A DNA stretch of 64,000 nt. It comes from Blastobasis lacticolella. Its lineage: Eukaryota; Arthropoda; Insecta; Lepidoptera; Blastobasidae. The position numbers and the translations under genes were made by a program. Location of the stretch: contig LR990061.1 of assembly GCA_905147135.1 (NCBI GenBank), forward strand, positions 6,300,026 to 6,364,025. The letters are read 5' to 3'. The notes under the pieces were generated by a model that had not been told where the DNA came from, made no database searches, and saw only the letters and a program-made list of their open reading frames with translations. Positions 1-11,640 of the stretch are shown here, piece by piece (position 1 is the stretch's first letter; every line of letters starts with the position of its first letter).

Positions 1-340
1 GACCGCAATGGAGAACAAAACAGTTATCTTTTGGGATAGGTGAATTCGGACAGAGAAGATATGTAGTTTTATTGCACGTCACTTATAGTACAACCAGGCA
101 CAAAATAACAGGAAACACTAAATAATTTAAATAACATCATGCAAGAATTATTGGCTGGTGATATATCTGTCGGCCATTGTTTGAAAAAATTAAAGAGTTT
201 AGTTAAGTTTACAAGTATTTTAACTTTGTTGATTTAAAAAAAATTACGCCGTTGATTTTCAATGATTACCTAGTTATAAGTATATAATAAGCTGTGATTT
301 AAAACCATTACCATGTTACACCAAACAAGATAAACATCTG

Positions 341-519
341 CACTTAGGCAAAGCTTAAGCTATCACCCTAAGATGGTCCTAAGCATTTAGGCGTCTCATA
401 ATCGGTGTTATAAAGTTAAGAGTGACTTAGCAAGTTTTGTTTTCAGCTAAGGTTGGTGATTGGTGCCATGCTTTACTTGATTGAAATATCTGAAATCAAC
501 TTCGGCGTCGCCTAAAGTG
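341..519. mobile_element. Small TIR element, copy 1
   Basis: It starts CACTTAGGC and ends GCGTCGCCTAAAGTG, so the ends are inverted. The interior (ATAATCGGTGTTATAAAGTT, AAGAGTGACTTAGC) matches the reverse complement of 4398-4550. It is a diverged non-autonomous element. Confidence 0.65.
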
Positions 520-1960
520 TAGTGCATCGGTCATAAGTCGTAAAGTTATAGTAACTTTATGCTCTATGTTTATAAAGTAATGTACTTCGAATATAAACGG
601 ATCTGTCTGGGAACCCGCAACAACAAATTTCAAATATAATCAGATTATAACCCTTGGCCCTTTGATTAGTTGAAATAGCAAAATCCATAATAAAAGACTC
701 CTCCTTCCATCTGTATGCTATCTGTACTAAACTCAGTTTAAATGAGCTCTGCGTCTGACTCTGACATAATTAGCAACAATGTTACATTAAGTGATAGGTA
801 CATTCCGAATGAGGAAAACTACATGAAACAACACAAACTACACCTTGATAAGTCAAAGGTCACTGGTGTCAGGAGTCAATAAGAATTATGATATAATCTG
901 TACCTAATGAAACGTTTGTCTAAGAGCAGATGCTAACATATCCTGGTTTAAAGTAATCAAAGCAATACATTGCACCTAACAACTTGTGAACAAGTGTTCT
1001 GATTGTTAACAATGTGTGGTACAGACAAAATGATTGTTGATTGCAAACTGACACTGAGACCATCATTAAACATTATTATCCTCTATTACGATGTTAGGAA
1101 GTAGTCTTTAGAACACATTGTTAAGATTGCGGTGCTGTGCAAAAACTTACTTTGCTGATGACAGAAACTTTGCTTTGTTGTTCATTGATGGCGGCGAAAA
1201 GTATAATTATAATTGTAATTACCTGAAACAAAAAGACATTTTATTTAGATTAAAGTGCAAGTTGAAGAGAATGGACGCGTAGAGTTCCTACAATGCTCTC
1301 ATAGTGGTATACATAGGTAGTAGACGAGATTATATAGTAATTTTTTGGGTCGCTGTGCCAGCGCAGTAACGTATTCCTGTCCTAACAAATATCTATTAAA
1401 AATCTTACAGTGAGTTTATTGAATAGGTTCGGGCAGCTATAGTGGTTATGCCAACGTAAGGTGTATGTGTGTAAGAATCGTCTTTGCAACATTGCAAGTT
1501 TTTTCGTCCGACGGTGCCAATTGTTGGCTCAGTTAGATCAGTTGTTTTGTATTAAAAATTAGCTGTATACCGTTGTATATAAATAAATGAAATGATGAGC
1601 GGCCAATAGCTAGCACCTTAAATTAAAGAAGAAGAGAAGACACAAGTCTTGCAAATGGCAAGATTAAGTATAAACTAGAAACGTATTAACGTTAACATAC
1701 CGGCGGCGTACATCTGCCCCTGGTTACTACCATACGAATTTCACTCTTACTCACACAGACATAAGGACGAATGTATACGATGACCGATGTATGTGTTGAG
1801 TGTTGCAACCCGTTGCCATTGGTAATTGCCTCTTATGGAGATAGACATAAGGATCAACGAATCTACGACAAGCAAGTAAGAATGTGATGAGTGTCCAGAC
1901 ATCTAGATGCTGCCACTGGAATTTCTCTCTTACATACCTAGACATAAAGATCAAGGCTCT
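520..1960. other. AT-rich DNA with no recognised feature
   Basis: Unique-looking AT-rich DNA; only short chance frames. The first 340 bases are the same. Confidence 0.5.
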
Positions 1961-2385
1961 GCAAGTATAGTGGTGGCTAACGGGGCCGTGCGCCCGCGCC
2001 GGCGGCAGCCCTCATTACAAAGGCCGATGTCGTAGGCAACACGGCGAATTGGATAATTGGCGAAATGCCCGCCCTAAAGAGCGGCACTTACGAACGTACT
2101 TAGGCAACTTCGCCCATTACTACGACATGTGAACGCACGTAGCGAAGGCACCTACGTTCGCTAGCGGCAATTTTGTTACGCAAATTGACATCGCAATAAG
2201 AAAACAACATATAGGGAGAATTTAGAGGGTGGTCTATGATCTTTTGGAAGTAATAGGTTCGGACCTGATCTATGGCAGTTGGAAGAGTCAAGGCGCTAAA
2301 ACGTTTGTCTACATACCCTATGATACCAAACTTGATTGACAAGATTTATTTTGACACCACAAAATCTATACAAGTTTACATAGGT
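1961..2385. other. GC-richer patch with a shared motif
   Basis: CGAATTGGATAATTGG near 2045 recurs as CAAATTGGATAATTGA near 2805, with a GTCG-AGC context both times, so 1.96-2.9 kb holds an old local repeat. CGAACGTA (about 2091) and TACGTTCG (about 2153) are inverted. Confidence 0.35.
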
Positions 2386-2630
2386 CACAGCCCATAACAG
2401 TCCACTGCAGGACTTAGGTCCTCTCCCACGAAAGGGACGGTTATTGCCATAATCTCCACGCTTGGCAAGCGGGTTGGAGATCGCAGTGTTATAAATATAA
2501 CAATGGAAAACGCTGCTGCCCATTTTCCAGCCTACGGAGACGCTCGAAGTATTGTTTCGAAATCATTAGTCCCTTGTACGTAACCCACGAGTGTAAGGGG
2601 TTAGTGTACTCTGTGGTGTCCACACGGCCA
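2386..2630 (-). mobile_element. Family C repeat
   Basis: Minus-strand order: GGCCGTGTGG, CACTCGTGGGTTACGTACAA, GGCTGGAAAATGGGCAGC, CACTGCGATCTCCAACCCGC, TGGCAATAACCGTCCCTTTC and CTGCAGTGGACTGTTATGGG. It gives an 80-residue-class open frame that is not a gene. Confidence 0.8.
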
Positions 2631-3320
2631 AGATTTTATTATATTCTTGACTGATCACTTAACAATTTATCGACTCGCGACCATATCGCACAGTGTTCGC
2701 GAATTCCACATCATTACATCTACTATTGAGCAACCGTTCTCTTGTTACGGTCACATAACGACTCGGTGTCTGTCTGTCACACGCCATGTCGCAGCCGATA
2801 TGGCAAATTGGATAATTGAACAATCGCCCGGGCCGGCTCGCTCGCACGCAATCCCCTGTACCAACTAGAGATCACCGCTTGACAAATAAGTGCCGTAATA
2901 AGCGTGTTTATGGTGATTTATTATCATTACCGTTGTCTGTGAGGGAGGCTGTATAAGCTGGCTATTACGGCCAGTTTTAGTACTAAACAAAATATTGACG
3001 CGAGATATAAAATAAGCTATAAATCGTATTAAGTCATTTCACGTTTATCGTTTAGCTGAAATTAGTACCTATTCAAATGTGGCTACTCGTAAATAACTCT
3101 AAAACACACCCCGCAAAGTATTTGCGAGGTTTTATGTTTATCACCAAAGGATTACCTAGAGAGCGGTTCGTTCGGATTTAATAATGTTTTCATAAATAAC
3201 TTCAAGATTACAATAATAATAGGGATCTTCACAACGTATGACAGTAACAATTAAACAGCTTTATCCGTTCATAACACAGTCTCATTAGCATATAGGTAAT
3301 GCCGATTTATATACGAGTAC
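2631..3320. other. Gene-free stretch
   Basis: Holds the second copy of the AATTGGATAATTG motif at 2787-2822; otherwise nothing recognised. Confidence 0.4.
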
Positions 3321-3515
3321 GTAGTTGAATACTAACCGACGCTCTTATGGCGAGGGAAAACATCGTGATGAAACATGCACATTTAGAATGTGTTACCTCC
3401 AATCTGACCAGGTTCCCCTGGTAGAGGAGTCACGGAGGTCAGATGACAGTCGCTCTACTGTAACTACCTGATTTTCCAAATCCTAGATCATGGTTAAGCC
3501 GAACCCCGTGAACGA
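3321..3515 (+). mobile_element. SINE family B, body
   Basis: GAGGGAAAACATCGTGATGA, CCAATCTGACCAGGTTCCCC, TCACGGAGGTCAGATG and TCATGGTTAAGCC are in family order. The tRNA-like head is missing. Confidence 0.75.
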
Positions 3516-4025
3516 TATGATCTCTAGTTCTCGTGTAAAACGATGACAGATACCTAGTTATATATACCGAGCACGTATTTTACTACTTACATAAAGTATA
3601 TAATTAAAGACAAGCTCGTAAGGTAAACCGACAAACGACAAACCAATAGCCGATGGCTAAAGCTGATTACAGTTATCTAATGCCAAAGTCACACGACGTC
3701 GCAGCCAATGCGGTAAATAGGCCGTTTGTCTAATTGGCTGGGATCGCTTCAATGGCCGTATAATGACAGACAACGGCTAAAAATCACTGTGGTCAATCGG
3801 AGGAGAGCGTGACTCGACTCGCCGTATGTGTCGCAGTCACTGTGGGAATTCGTAGCGTCTGTCGATTTGCCCACGATCTTGAACTGAGACAATAAATAGG
3901 TATTGACCAAAATTAAGCACGCAATAGTGGAGATCGCAGTGTCGAAAATAGCTGCGAAGGCCCTATCCTAGCGGGTGCCAGAATGTATCTTGCTTGATGG
4001 AGATTGGACTTAAATTGGCTTGACT
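3516..4025. other. Gene-free stretch
   Basis: A worn ACGTCGCAGCCAATGCGG patch near 3695 echoes the 2-kb motif. A GGAGATCGCAGTG piece at 3930 may be a family C scrap. Confidence 0.35.
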
Positions 4026-4256
4026 TCCTGGCCGTGAGGTGTCCGGTAGAGAAGAATTTTCCATTGCGGTCCAATGCGGATGTCGTTAAAGACAATTAAT
4101 TTTTAGAGGTAGACAGCCTAGGACATTCGTAGACCCTGAGTGGCAGCGGTTTTTCGGGGCAACACTGCGATCTCCAACCTGCCTGCCAAGGGGGATGGTA
4201 AATCCCTCCATATTGAAGGATGTTCAAATCCATGTCTGAACCGTTATGGGCTGCAG
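4026..4256 (+). mobile_element. Family C repeat, degenerate
   Basis: TGGCCGTGAGGTGTCCGGTA at the start and ACACTGCGATCTCCAACCTG then GTTATGGGCTGCAG at the end, with a worn middle. Confidence 0.55.
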
Positions 4257-4397
4257 ATATAATTATGTGAAACTTATATGACTACACAGAAATGTGAATG
4301 GGCACCTACATGCCTTTCTCTGTATTACTAACAACGCAAGGCATACATAAAAGTGCTTTACTAAAAACAGCAATATCCGACTGCACTACATATAAGT

Positions 4398-4550
4398 ACT
4401 TAGGCGACGCTTAAGTTGACACCTAAAGCATTTAAAATGTTCTTTACAAGAAAAGCTAGTCTCGCTAAAGCACTCTTAATTTTATGACACCGATTTTGTG
4501 CCACCTTAATTCTTTTTCATATCGAGCCTCAACTTAAGCGTCGCCTAAGT
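4398..4550. mobile_element. Small TIR element, copy 2, with perfect 22-bp ends
   Basis: Positions 4398-4419 and 4529-4550 are exact reverse complements (core ACTTAGGCGACGCTTAAG). The 153-bp element has no coding capacity. It is the inverted relative of 341-519. Confidence 0.75.
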
Positions 4551-5480
4551 TACGTTCAACCGTGCATACCTAAGACATCGAACATGTAATTACGCCACGT
4601 CTCAAGTGTCGAAAGATACCAAATGAAAACAACAAACAAGTAGTACGCCGATCACCGTATCAGCTAAACATTATAATCACCATTAACACACATCCACGGG
4701 AGATTATCCGCGCGAATAACACGCCAGAAGATCGCTTTCTATTGAGATATTAAGACCCCCCAATTATATGTAAAAACTAGTATAACAAGTAGAGATGTCG
4801 TCAGGTTTGGTATCAGTGGTTGTGACTGTAACAGAGCCTGATTAAATAAGAGACTATCTCCTAATTTTCCTATTTTAAAGAGTCCCAGACAACACATTCG
4901 GTTCCATAAAAACTGTACATTCACAAAAATGTTAGCATTAATATTACTGGAAATACTTCAAGTAAATTATTCGTGGACTTTAATATGGGGCTGGGACATC
5001 GTATATACAATTATTTAAAAAGGATAATTAACTTATATCTGAAATATTTGATTGCCTTAAACCTGATGTTCTGGAGAGCCTGAAAGGCCAGCAATAACAG
5101 CTCCCGGAGCCGATGCCCGCACGGCCCGCACCGGCTCCCACTCAACGCAGCTGACGCCCTTGTCCAGCCATGTCGTAGCCCTACCACCTTATTCTCTGTA
5201 ACTTTATCTTAAGACTACATGCAACATACACTTTTCATAGGTTACACTCAGAACCTCGACAAATTATTTTTGCCAAAATGGTTAATATTTACGTCAGTAT
5301 CCACAGAGTTGGTATCTTCTGTGGTATTGTATGAATTATAATATCAACATGACATGAATAAAACTAAGTCACTAGGTCACAACTCAACACCTGGACAAAC
5401 ACGAAAAAACAAAAGTTGGATATTTTGTTACCGCAAATATACCACCTGGACAAAACAAAACCACGAATAATATTCACGCT
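4551..5480. other. AT-rich gene-free stretch
   Basis: A small GC patch at 5090-5170 (CTCCCGGAGCCGATGCCCGC); no gene seen. Confidence 0.4.
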
Positions 5481-5950
5481 TTGATAATGAGTTATGAGTT
5501 ATTTCTTCCCATATTCAGATCCCTCGACGTATCAGTTTCGGTCTCGGCCCCGAGATGACGTCACCGGCGACCCTATCGGCCAACACGATCTGGTTAAACT
5601 GTATCGGCTATTAAGACCCGGCGATCGGCATTATTCGGCTCATAAACGAAGCCGCGGCTTCCCCGGCCCCAGAGGGTATACGGATGAAATTATCGTTTTT
5701 AAACTAGCCTCAATCACGTCGTAATGTCTTTTAAATATGCTAAGGCGTTAGGTCATTACCGGGCGGCGTCTTTGATCGCGGGGTGCCCGCGCGCGGCCAT
5801 TGTCTTTGACCTCGTGTGACGGGGCTGGCTGGAATTTTTCGAAATTGGAATACGGATCTGAAGATGGGCGGGGATGTGAACAATGCTCGCCGGTGGTTGT
5901 GCCTCGATCGGAGGTAAGAATGACGTCATCCCTGACAGAAGTCATGCATT
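5481..5950. other. GC-rich unique island with two CRE palindromes
   Basis: TGACGTCA occurs at 5557 and 5922 in otherwise unique GC-rich DNA. A 76-codon frame starts at an ATG at 5494, but it resembles no family I know and has no splice context. A regulatory element is the better guess. Confidence 0.3.
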
Positions 5951-6944
5951 CCATAATCAAAATTGACCCCAGTTCGATAACGAAATCAGTTTGTTACAAT
6001 ACATCATCGCACCTACTATCTGTACTACGAATCGCATTTCACTTAGCGTCTAACAAGAAAACGTAATGTAGGTATTAGCCATTGAGGTTGGTTCTATTAT
6101 TTCCATAAACATCGAAATGCCTCCTTTACCATAATATAGTAAATGCGCTAATGGACACCAACTTTCACACAACAAAAGAAACAATATCTGAAACAACTAG
6201 CCTGCGTAGAAAACATATGGACAAGCCACCGAAATTAGTTTTCCATCAATATTATATTAGTTAGATAAACGGAAACGGTTGTCAGTTGTGAAACACTATA
6301 TATCATAAGCACCGCCATCAAGAGCCACGTAAAAGCCGACTTTCCATTAAAACAACACCATAAAAAGACGTCAATCAAGCCAGTATTGACCGATTAGACG
6401 GCATTAATTATAAAAACCAATAAAACCTCATCGGCTTCACAGCTGGCTTTTACGTAACTTTAGAGCTTTGAACAATAAATGTTGATTTACTGTTTATATT
6501 GTTGGAACTCGCATCAAATCGAAGAGCTGATTCATGTCAAATAAAGTGGTCAGTAATAGTGCAGTGACAAATGGGTACGCGCTTATAGCTTGAAATCTTT
6601 AGATTATAAGCCATATAAAGCATGCAAGAGTAGGCATAACACATTCGAAAACACAGTATCTCAAACAAATTATAAAGACAAGTACCTACCTATTACAGTA
6701 GTTCATAAAAAAGTTGTTGACTGTATTTCGCGTCATATGTCATATTTGCTTAAAGACCTAAGTTACAAGCTTTTTGTATTTGCACTCTAAAAATAAAGTG
6801 TAAAAACAGATTTATAAAAAACTGTGTTAACAAGATAAAGTACTTGGTTTAATGACGTACGTTTAACAATAAATAAGCGATACAAATAATTCATCTTAGC
6901 GGCACAAAATTTTCCGCACTTATGTAGGTACACGAAGGACGATG
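5951..6944. other. AT-rich gene-free stretch
   Basis: Contains the inverted repeat at 6327-6455; a 66-codon frame at 6590 looks like chance. Confidence 0.4.
6327..6455. repeat. Inverted repeat, possible small foldback element
   Basis: ACGTAAAAGCC at 6327-6337 is repeated inverted at 6445-6455 across about 107 bp. Confidence 0.35.
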
Positions 6945-7006
6945 TACCCTGTTCGGACTTTGGTTAGTCTCTGGTTTGTAGGCGTATCCATAGTGATGGT
7001 AGCTCA
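6945..7006 (-). repeat. Dispersed repeat sharing blocks with 24.98-25.01 kb
   Basis: On the minus strand TGAGCTACCATCACTATGG and CAAAGTCCGAACAGGGTA match the two blocks at 24976-24994 and 24997-25014, separated here by 25 extra bases. Confidence 0.65.
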
Positions 7007-7156
7007 ACTTATAGTGGCCGTGTTGATGTGGTGCTTCTGTACGAGAGAGTCGATGTAATGTGTTCCCATACGAATGCTAATTTGATTAACCTTAAATTAC
7101 GCTCAAAAGGTTTCAAAGGAAAAGGTTTGGCACGTTTTGAAGATGAACACGCGATT

Positions 7157-7196
7157 ATACACGTGTGTATTAATGAATACACGTGTGTATTAATGT
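7157..7196. repeat. Two tandem 20-bp units
   Basis: ATACACGTGTGTATTAATGA is repeated with one change. Each unit contains the near-palindrome ATACACGTGTGTAT. Confidence 0.6.
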
Positions 7197-7340
7197 AATA
7201 AATAATATACTTAATAGGTGTCTTAAGGTGCTAATAATGGTTATAAATACACTTAAGCGATTTGAGTTATTGCTAAGCCAGGTGGGTGGGTAAATCTTAT
7301 GAGACTAGTTGTATGGAGGTTCTTACGACATTATTTATAC

Positions 7341-7925
7341 ATAGTATAAAACAAAATCTGTTCCTTTGTATCTATGTACGTTTACATTTTTTAAGCTAAG
7401 CAACGGATTTGAATGCGGTTTTCAACAAAAGATAGAGTGATTCAACAAGCAAAACAAAAAGGGTCATCAATATGACCGTTATGAGTTAATATCCCGATTG
7501 TGCTCTCGCGCAAGAGGGCCCGGGGTCCGCCTTGACCATGATCCAGGATTTGGCAGTTCAGGTAATTACAGTGGAGCGACGGCCATCTGACCTCCATGAC
7601 TCTGCTACCAGGGGAACCTGACCAGATTGGATCATGGTTACACATCCAGACGCCTAAATGTGCAGGTTTCATCACGATGTTTTCCCTCACCGTAAGAGCA
7701 TCGGTTAGTATTCAACTAATGTACATAACTTAGAAAACAGTCATTGGTACATGGCCGGAGCAGGATTCGAACCTGGGACCTCTGGCTTACGAGTCTGATA
7801 CTCTAACCGCTCGGCCACCGACGCTCTCAAAGCAAAACAAAATGGGTAGATAGGTGTAAAGTAGATGTACTCATATAGGGGTAGGACGCTACGCTAACAA
7901 AATCGCGCCGGGTCCATTTGTTTTT
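7341..7925 (+). mobile_element. Family D repeat, split by a SINE B
   Basis: ATAGTATAAAACAAAATCTG, GCGGTTTTCAACAAAAGATA and GTGATTCAACAAGC up to 7447, resuming after the SINE at 7831-7925 with GTGTAAAGTAGATGTACTC. The relative at 18878-19080 is uninterrupted. Confidence 0.7.
7464..7830 (-). mobile_element. SINE family B, full length with 16-bp target-site duplication
   Basis: The minus strand starts with a tRNA-like head, GTCGGTGGCCGAGCGGTTA (A box), and has a perfect B box GGTTCGAATCC. CATGTACCAATGAC and the family body follow. The flanks AGCAAAACAAAAAGGG (7448-7463) and AGCAAAACAAAATGGG (7831-7846) differ at one base, a classic target-site duplication. It splits a family D repeat whose uninterrupted relative lies at 18878-19080. 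Confidence 0.9.
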
Positions 7926-8330
7926 CATAAATCTTCTAACTTCAATCTTTAGAGTCATGTGCATAGAATTTTAAACTGCTTTACTTGTATGGAGGGGATG
8001 CAAGCCACAGGTCGCTGAAGTAAGCAAATACAAACGGGCTTAGTGAGTGGCAGCTCGTATTTTCGGCCATACGAACTATAAGGTACTGCAACTAGAAGGC
8101 ATTACTGTTCAGCAGTGGGCCCACTATGAACTACAATAACGATCGAAATCTTAGTAAATTGACTTATCAAAATAAATATGGTTTCTTCTTTATATTTCTG
8201 TGGATTATACATTAAACAAGTCAAAGTAAATTTATTATATTTTCCATCACTGCACGTTGTCATGCACAACTTTTGTCTTTTTCACGTCTTACAACGTGCG
8301 ATATTACCCGCCTATATCGTGAGTCGCTTT
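7926..8330. other. Gene-free stretch
   Basis: TGTTCAGCAGTGGGCC near 8107 is a scrap of an RTE LINE end; otherwise unique. Confidence 0.35.
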
Positions 8331-8428
8331 CGACCGGTCGTCCGGTAGTTTTGGCCAGTTGTAAAATCGAGAGTGGAAGCTGCAGTGACTTTATTACTAC
8401 TTCATTGAGTTGAATTTTGGGTTTGACG

Positions 8429-8459
8429 ACCTGAGTGGTTCAGTGGTCTGCCACGCAGA
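8429..8459 (+). mobile_element. SINE family A, tRNA-like head only
   Basis: ACGACCTGAGTGGTTCAGTGG is the 5' head (A-box region) of a tRNA-derived SINE. It breaks off after CCACGCAG into local repeat DNA. Confidence 0.6.
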
Positions 8460-8867
8460 TCCCTCTGTATTCCAAATAATTGTCATATTCAACCATTGAC
8501 GTCAGACATTTCGGCCTAGCGAGATATTAGGCCCTACAAACACTACTCCCGGCCGTTCGTAATTTTAATTTTACATGATTTTGACAGTTCATTTGCTTTG
8601 TACAATCTACGAACGGGATTCGAGAGTACCGACCATTCGTCCGGTAGATTTGGCCAGTTGTAAAATCGAGAGTGGGAGCCGCGGTGTCTCGGCCGGCGGC
8701 CGCGGCGCGCCGGTTAATCGCGCCTTAATAGCCGCGGCCTCTACAAAGGGAATGGGGTTCTCCATTGGAAACACTGGTCGGCACTGGGAGTAGTCTCTTG
8801 TAGGCAGTAGTCTGAAAGTACGGATCCCTCTGTAGTCCAAATAGTTGTCATATTCAACCATTAACGT

Positions 8868-8970
8868 CAAGATGCCGAAGACCGGGCGAAGTGGAGAAGA
8901 ATGAGTAGGAAAGCGGACCCTGGCCGAGGCCGGGATAAGCGCTAGGACGATGATGATAATGATGATTACG
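8868..8970 (+). mobile_element. LINE/SINE 3' end with (GATGAT)n tail
   Basis: GACCGGGCGAAGTGGAGAAG, GCGGACCCTGGCCGAGGCC, GGGATAAGCGCTAGG and a GATGATGATAAT tail. Weaker relatives lie at 33108-33195 and 20190-20235. It interrupts a local repeat unit. Confidence 0.6.
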
Positions 8971-9230
8971 GCCCAGCGAGATACAAAGGCTACTAAAGCC
9001 CATTCGTTGTTTGAATTTTACATGAATTTGACAGTTCATTTTCTTTATATAGTCTATGGGTAGTCAACTGGTAGTCCGGTAGATTTGGCCAGTTGTAAAC
9101 TCGAGAGTGGGAGCCGCGGTGTCTCGACCGGCGGCCGTGGTACCACTTAGAGCCGCGGCCTCTACAAAGAGAGTGGGATTGTCCAGTAGTGACAATGGTC
9201 GGAGCGGACGCGAGGAAAATACTTCTAGTG

Positions 9231-10560
9231 GCTCAACAATAGAGATAGGCGGAGAAAATCCAATCTTACCCACTAGGGTAAGTCCCTAGTCCCTAACACC
9301 TATCAATGTATCCAGTACAAGCGAATTATTTCCGTCACCCTTACCTCAAGATAGGATCATGAACTTTATCCCCATTGATCAGTTTTTGCTTTCCCCAGTT
9401 AGTATTAATTCTCACTTAAAAACAAGTACCTATTCGAATTTCAAAACTCACGCATCGACACAGTAGATCAATGGAGAACGCGCGCCGACATAGATGAGTT
9501 CGGTGTCGTGAATGGCCGACACAATGGTGTTATAGCCGCGCGCGCTGCCCGGGCCCTAATAACGCCTCTCCCGCCTCCTCAATGGACCCGCGTTCCAACC
9601 CATTCAAGGAATCACACATTAGGGACTAACTAATCACGTGTCAGCTTTTATTGTTCCAAAAAGAAGGTCCAACAATCCTGGAGCCGTATCAGTCACGATC
9701 ATGGACTGTATCAGATTTGGACTTTATAAACGCAACTCTTTTTGCAATAGAACCGTAATTTAATTACGAAAATGTCACTGGCCGGTGGAGAAATAAAACC
9801 AAAACGGATTAGCGAATTAGTTACCGTACCAATATCGAGATTCAAATTCGAAAGATTGGATTCCATTCCTTTTTCGAATCTCATCTAGTAGTGTACTTTT
9901 TAATTTCCCCGCGCCGAGGCGACTAACTCCCGCTGTTCGCGTCATAACCGGCCAGTACGTGACCGCGGCAACTCTTTGATATCCAACCTTTTTTCTCTAA
10001 CCATTTACACGTTTTTTCTTTAATTTATTTTTGTTATTGGTTACAATATTATCTGGCGGCTACCGGGCGATGCAAAGGGCCGGTTATAATTTACTTTTAT
10101 TTATGCAAAATAAAAGCGATATCCTCGTAAAGATTTATATAGGGGACGCCGTGTGGGTGCCGCGGACGTAAACTCGGCATTATGAGCCCATTCAGCGACT
10201 TGTGCCCACCACGCTTTTAGAGAATTACATTTCGAGGGAGGTAAAAAGCCAAATTAATTACTCAACTGAGCTCGTTGATGTCTTTTTTATGAGAGAAAAA
10301 TTTCGATTATTTTGTACGCGACATCAAGTGGACACGTTGTTAATTACTGCAACATAATTATCATCATGCTTTATGAATAAACAATCGAATTTGTTGGTGA
10401 TAGCGTAATTTGCTGGGCCGCCTATAAAGACAAGTTTCGTGTATAATTATAGCAATAATGATTAAAACTCTATATAGCGCGTAACGTATCTTTTCCCGTC
10501 GGCGGCGGTTCAAAGTGTGAACTGATTATAGAGTTCTCTACAATGTAATGTCGTTATGGG
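9231..10560. other. Unique DNA with GC islands, candidate regulatory region
   Basis: CG-rich pieces at 9475-9600 and 10050-10230 alternate with homeodomain-type TTTATG/TAATTA motifs (for example AGCCAAATTAATTACTCAAC at 10248). No repeats or coding signals. Intronic enhancer function is only a suggestion. Confidence 0.3.
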
Positions 10561-11640
10561 TAGAGTTGTTATTTGGCTTGTTTTTTATTTTAAGAAAAAA
10601 GTAATGATGGGCTTGAATTAACATACTTAGAGACCACTGTGATGTGAAAGACTGTGTACAACTACAGCGTAAAGTTTAGTTTTTAACGATTGAAACAGAT
10701 ATGTAATGTCCTACTCAATAAAAAAAAATTGATTTGATTATATCATGTATCATATTACATTACAGGTAAGTATTAACCTATTTCTGTTCTAATATTTATA
10801 CATATTAACCGTAGCCTTTTTTCTTACACAACAGTTTTAATCCATTTATACCTATATTTCTTATCATTTATTTTTATATTATTATCTTAAGTATGAAAGG
10901 TTCATTATATTATTTATATAAAACTATTTGATTGATTGATGGCGATTAAATATAAATAGTAGCAGTGTTTAATAACTGGTGACTATGGTAACGCGGGAAC
11001 TACGTATATATGTATGTAGTTTGTAAATTTCTTTATTACTTCGTATCTTCCTAACGGTTGGATGGGTTTTGACAGTTTTGGTGTCGTTAGATTCGTCATG
11101 AAAACCTATATTTTTATAAATACTTGTTACGTATTCATGTCCACCTGTATGAAAATGAGCCAGGACTGCTTTTATGTTTAAATTAAACTAACATTTGCAC
11201 TACATACAAGTATTTACGTACAATATTCGGCTTCTTTTTAACTTTTACCGGCTTGTTTACTGGTATTTTTAAATATCAATTTGCATTTATCTTTCTACAA
11301 CTCCTTTCTGGGGCTCCAACAAATATATTATTCTCTCGTTTGACGTAATTCGTGGTGTGCTTTGTGAATTATATATTCTCAGCACAAGCAGCTTAGGCTC
11401 TGCAATTAAATTATTGATAATATTTTTTATACTTGCAATATTATAATAATTACGGAATCAATCGCGTACAATGTTTTCCCTATAGCATAACAACTATATT
11501 AAATATTAATTTATATATTGTTACATTAAATTATATTAAAAATTTTAATAGGCATAACTAACTCGAACTAAAGTAAATATATTACGAATTATTACAAACC
11601 TATTTTTTATTCTCCATTAAACAGTCACAGGAGAAAAGGC
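10561..11640. other. AT-rich gene-free stretch
   Basis: TCGTTAGATTCGTCATGAAA near 11085 belongs to a common moth repeat. The rest is AT-rich and unassigned. Confidence 0.4.

Larger units (their letters stand above)
8331..9215 (+). repeat. Local triplication
   Basis: TTTGGCCAGTTGTAAAATCG-type segments occur at 8340, 8640 and 9073. A second segment (TTGTCATATTCAACCATT) occurs at 8480 and 8845. A third (GACAGTTCATTTGCTTTGTA type) occurs at 8582 and 9029. A SINE A head and a LINE tail are inserted between the parts. Open frames at 8575-8870 and 9064-9289 arise from this repeat. Confidence 0.75.

Noticed and set aside
5494..5724. 76-codon ATG frame in a GC-rich island
   Set aside because: No recognisable motif, no donor at its end, and a frame of that size is expected in GC-rich DNA.
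7755..7828. tRNA-like sequence on the minus strand
   Set aside because: It is the head of the full-length SINE B at 7464-7830.
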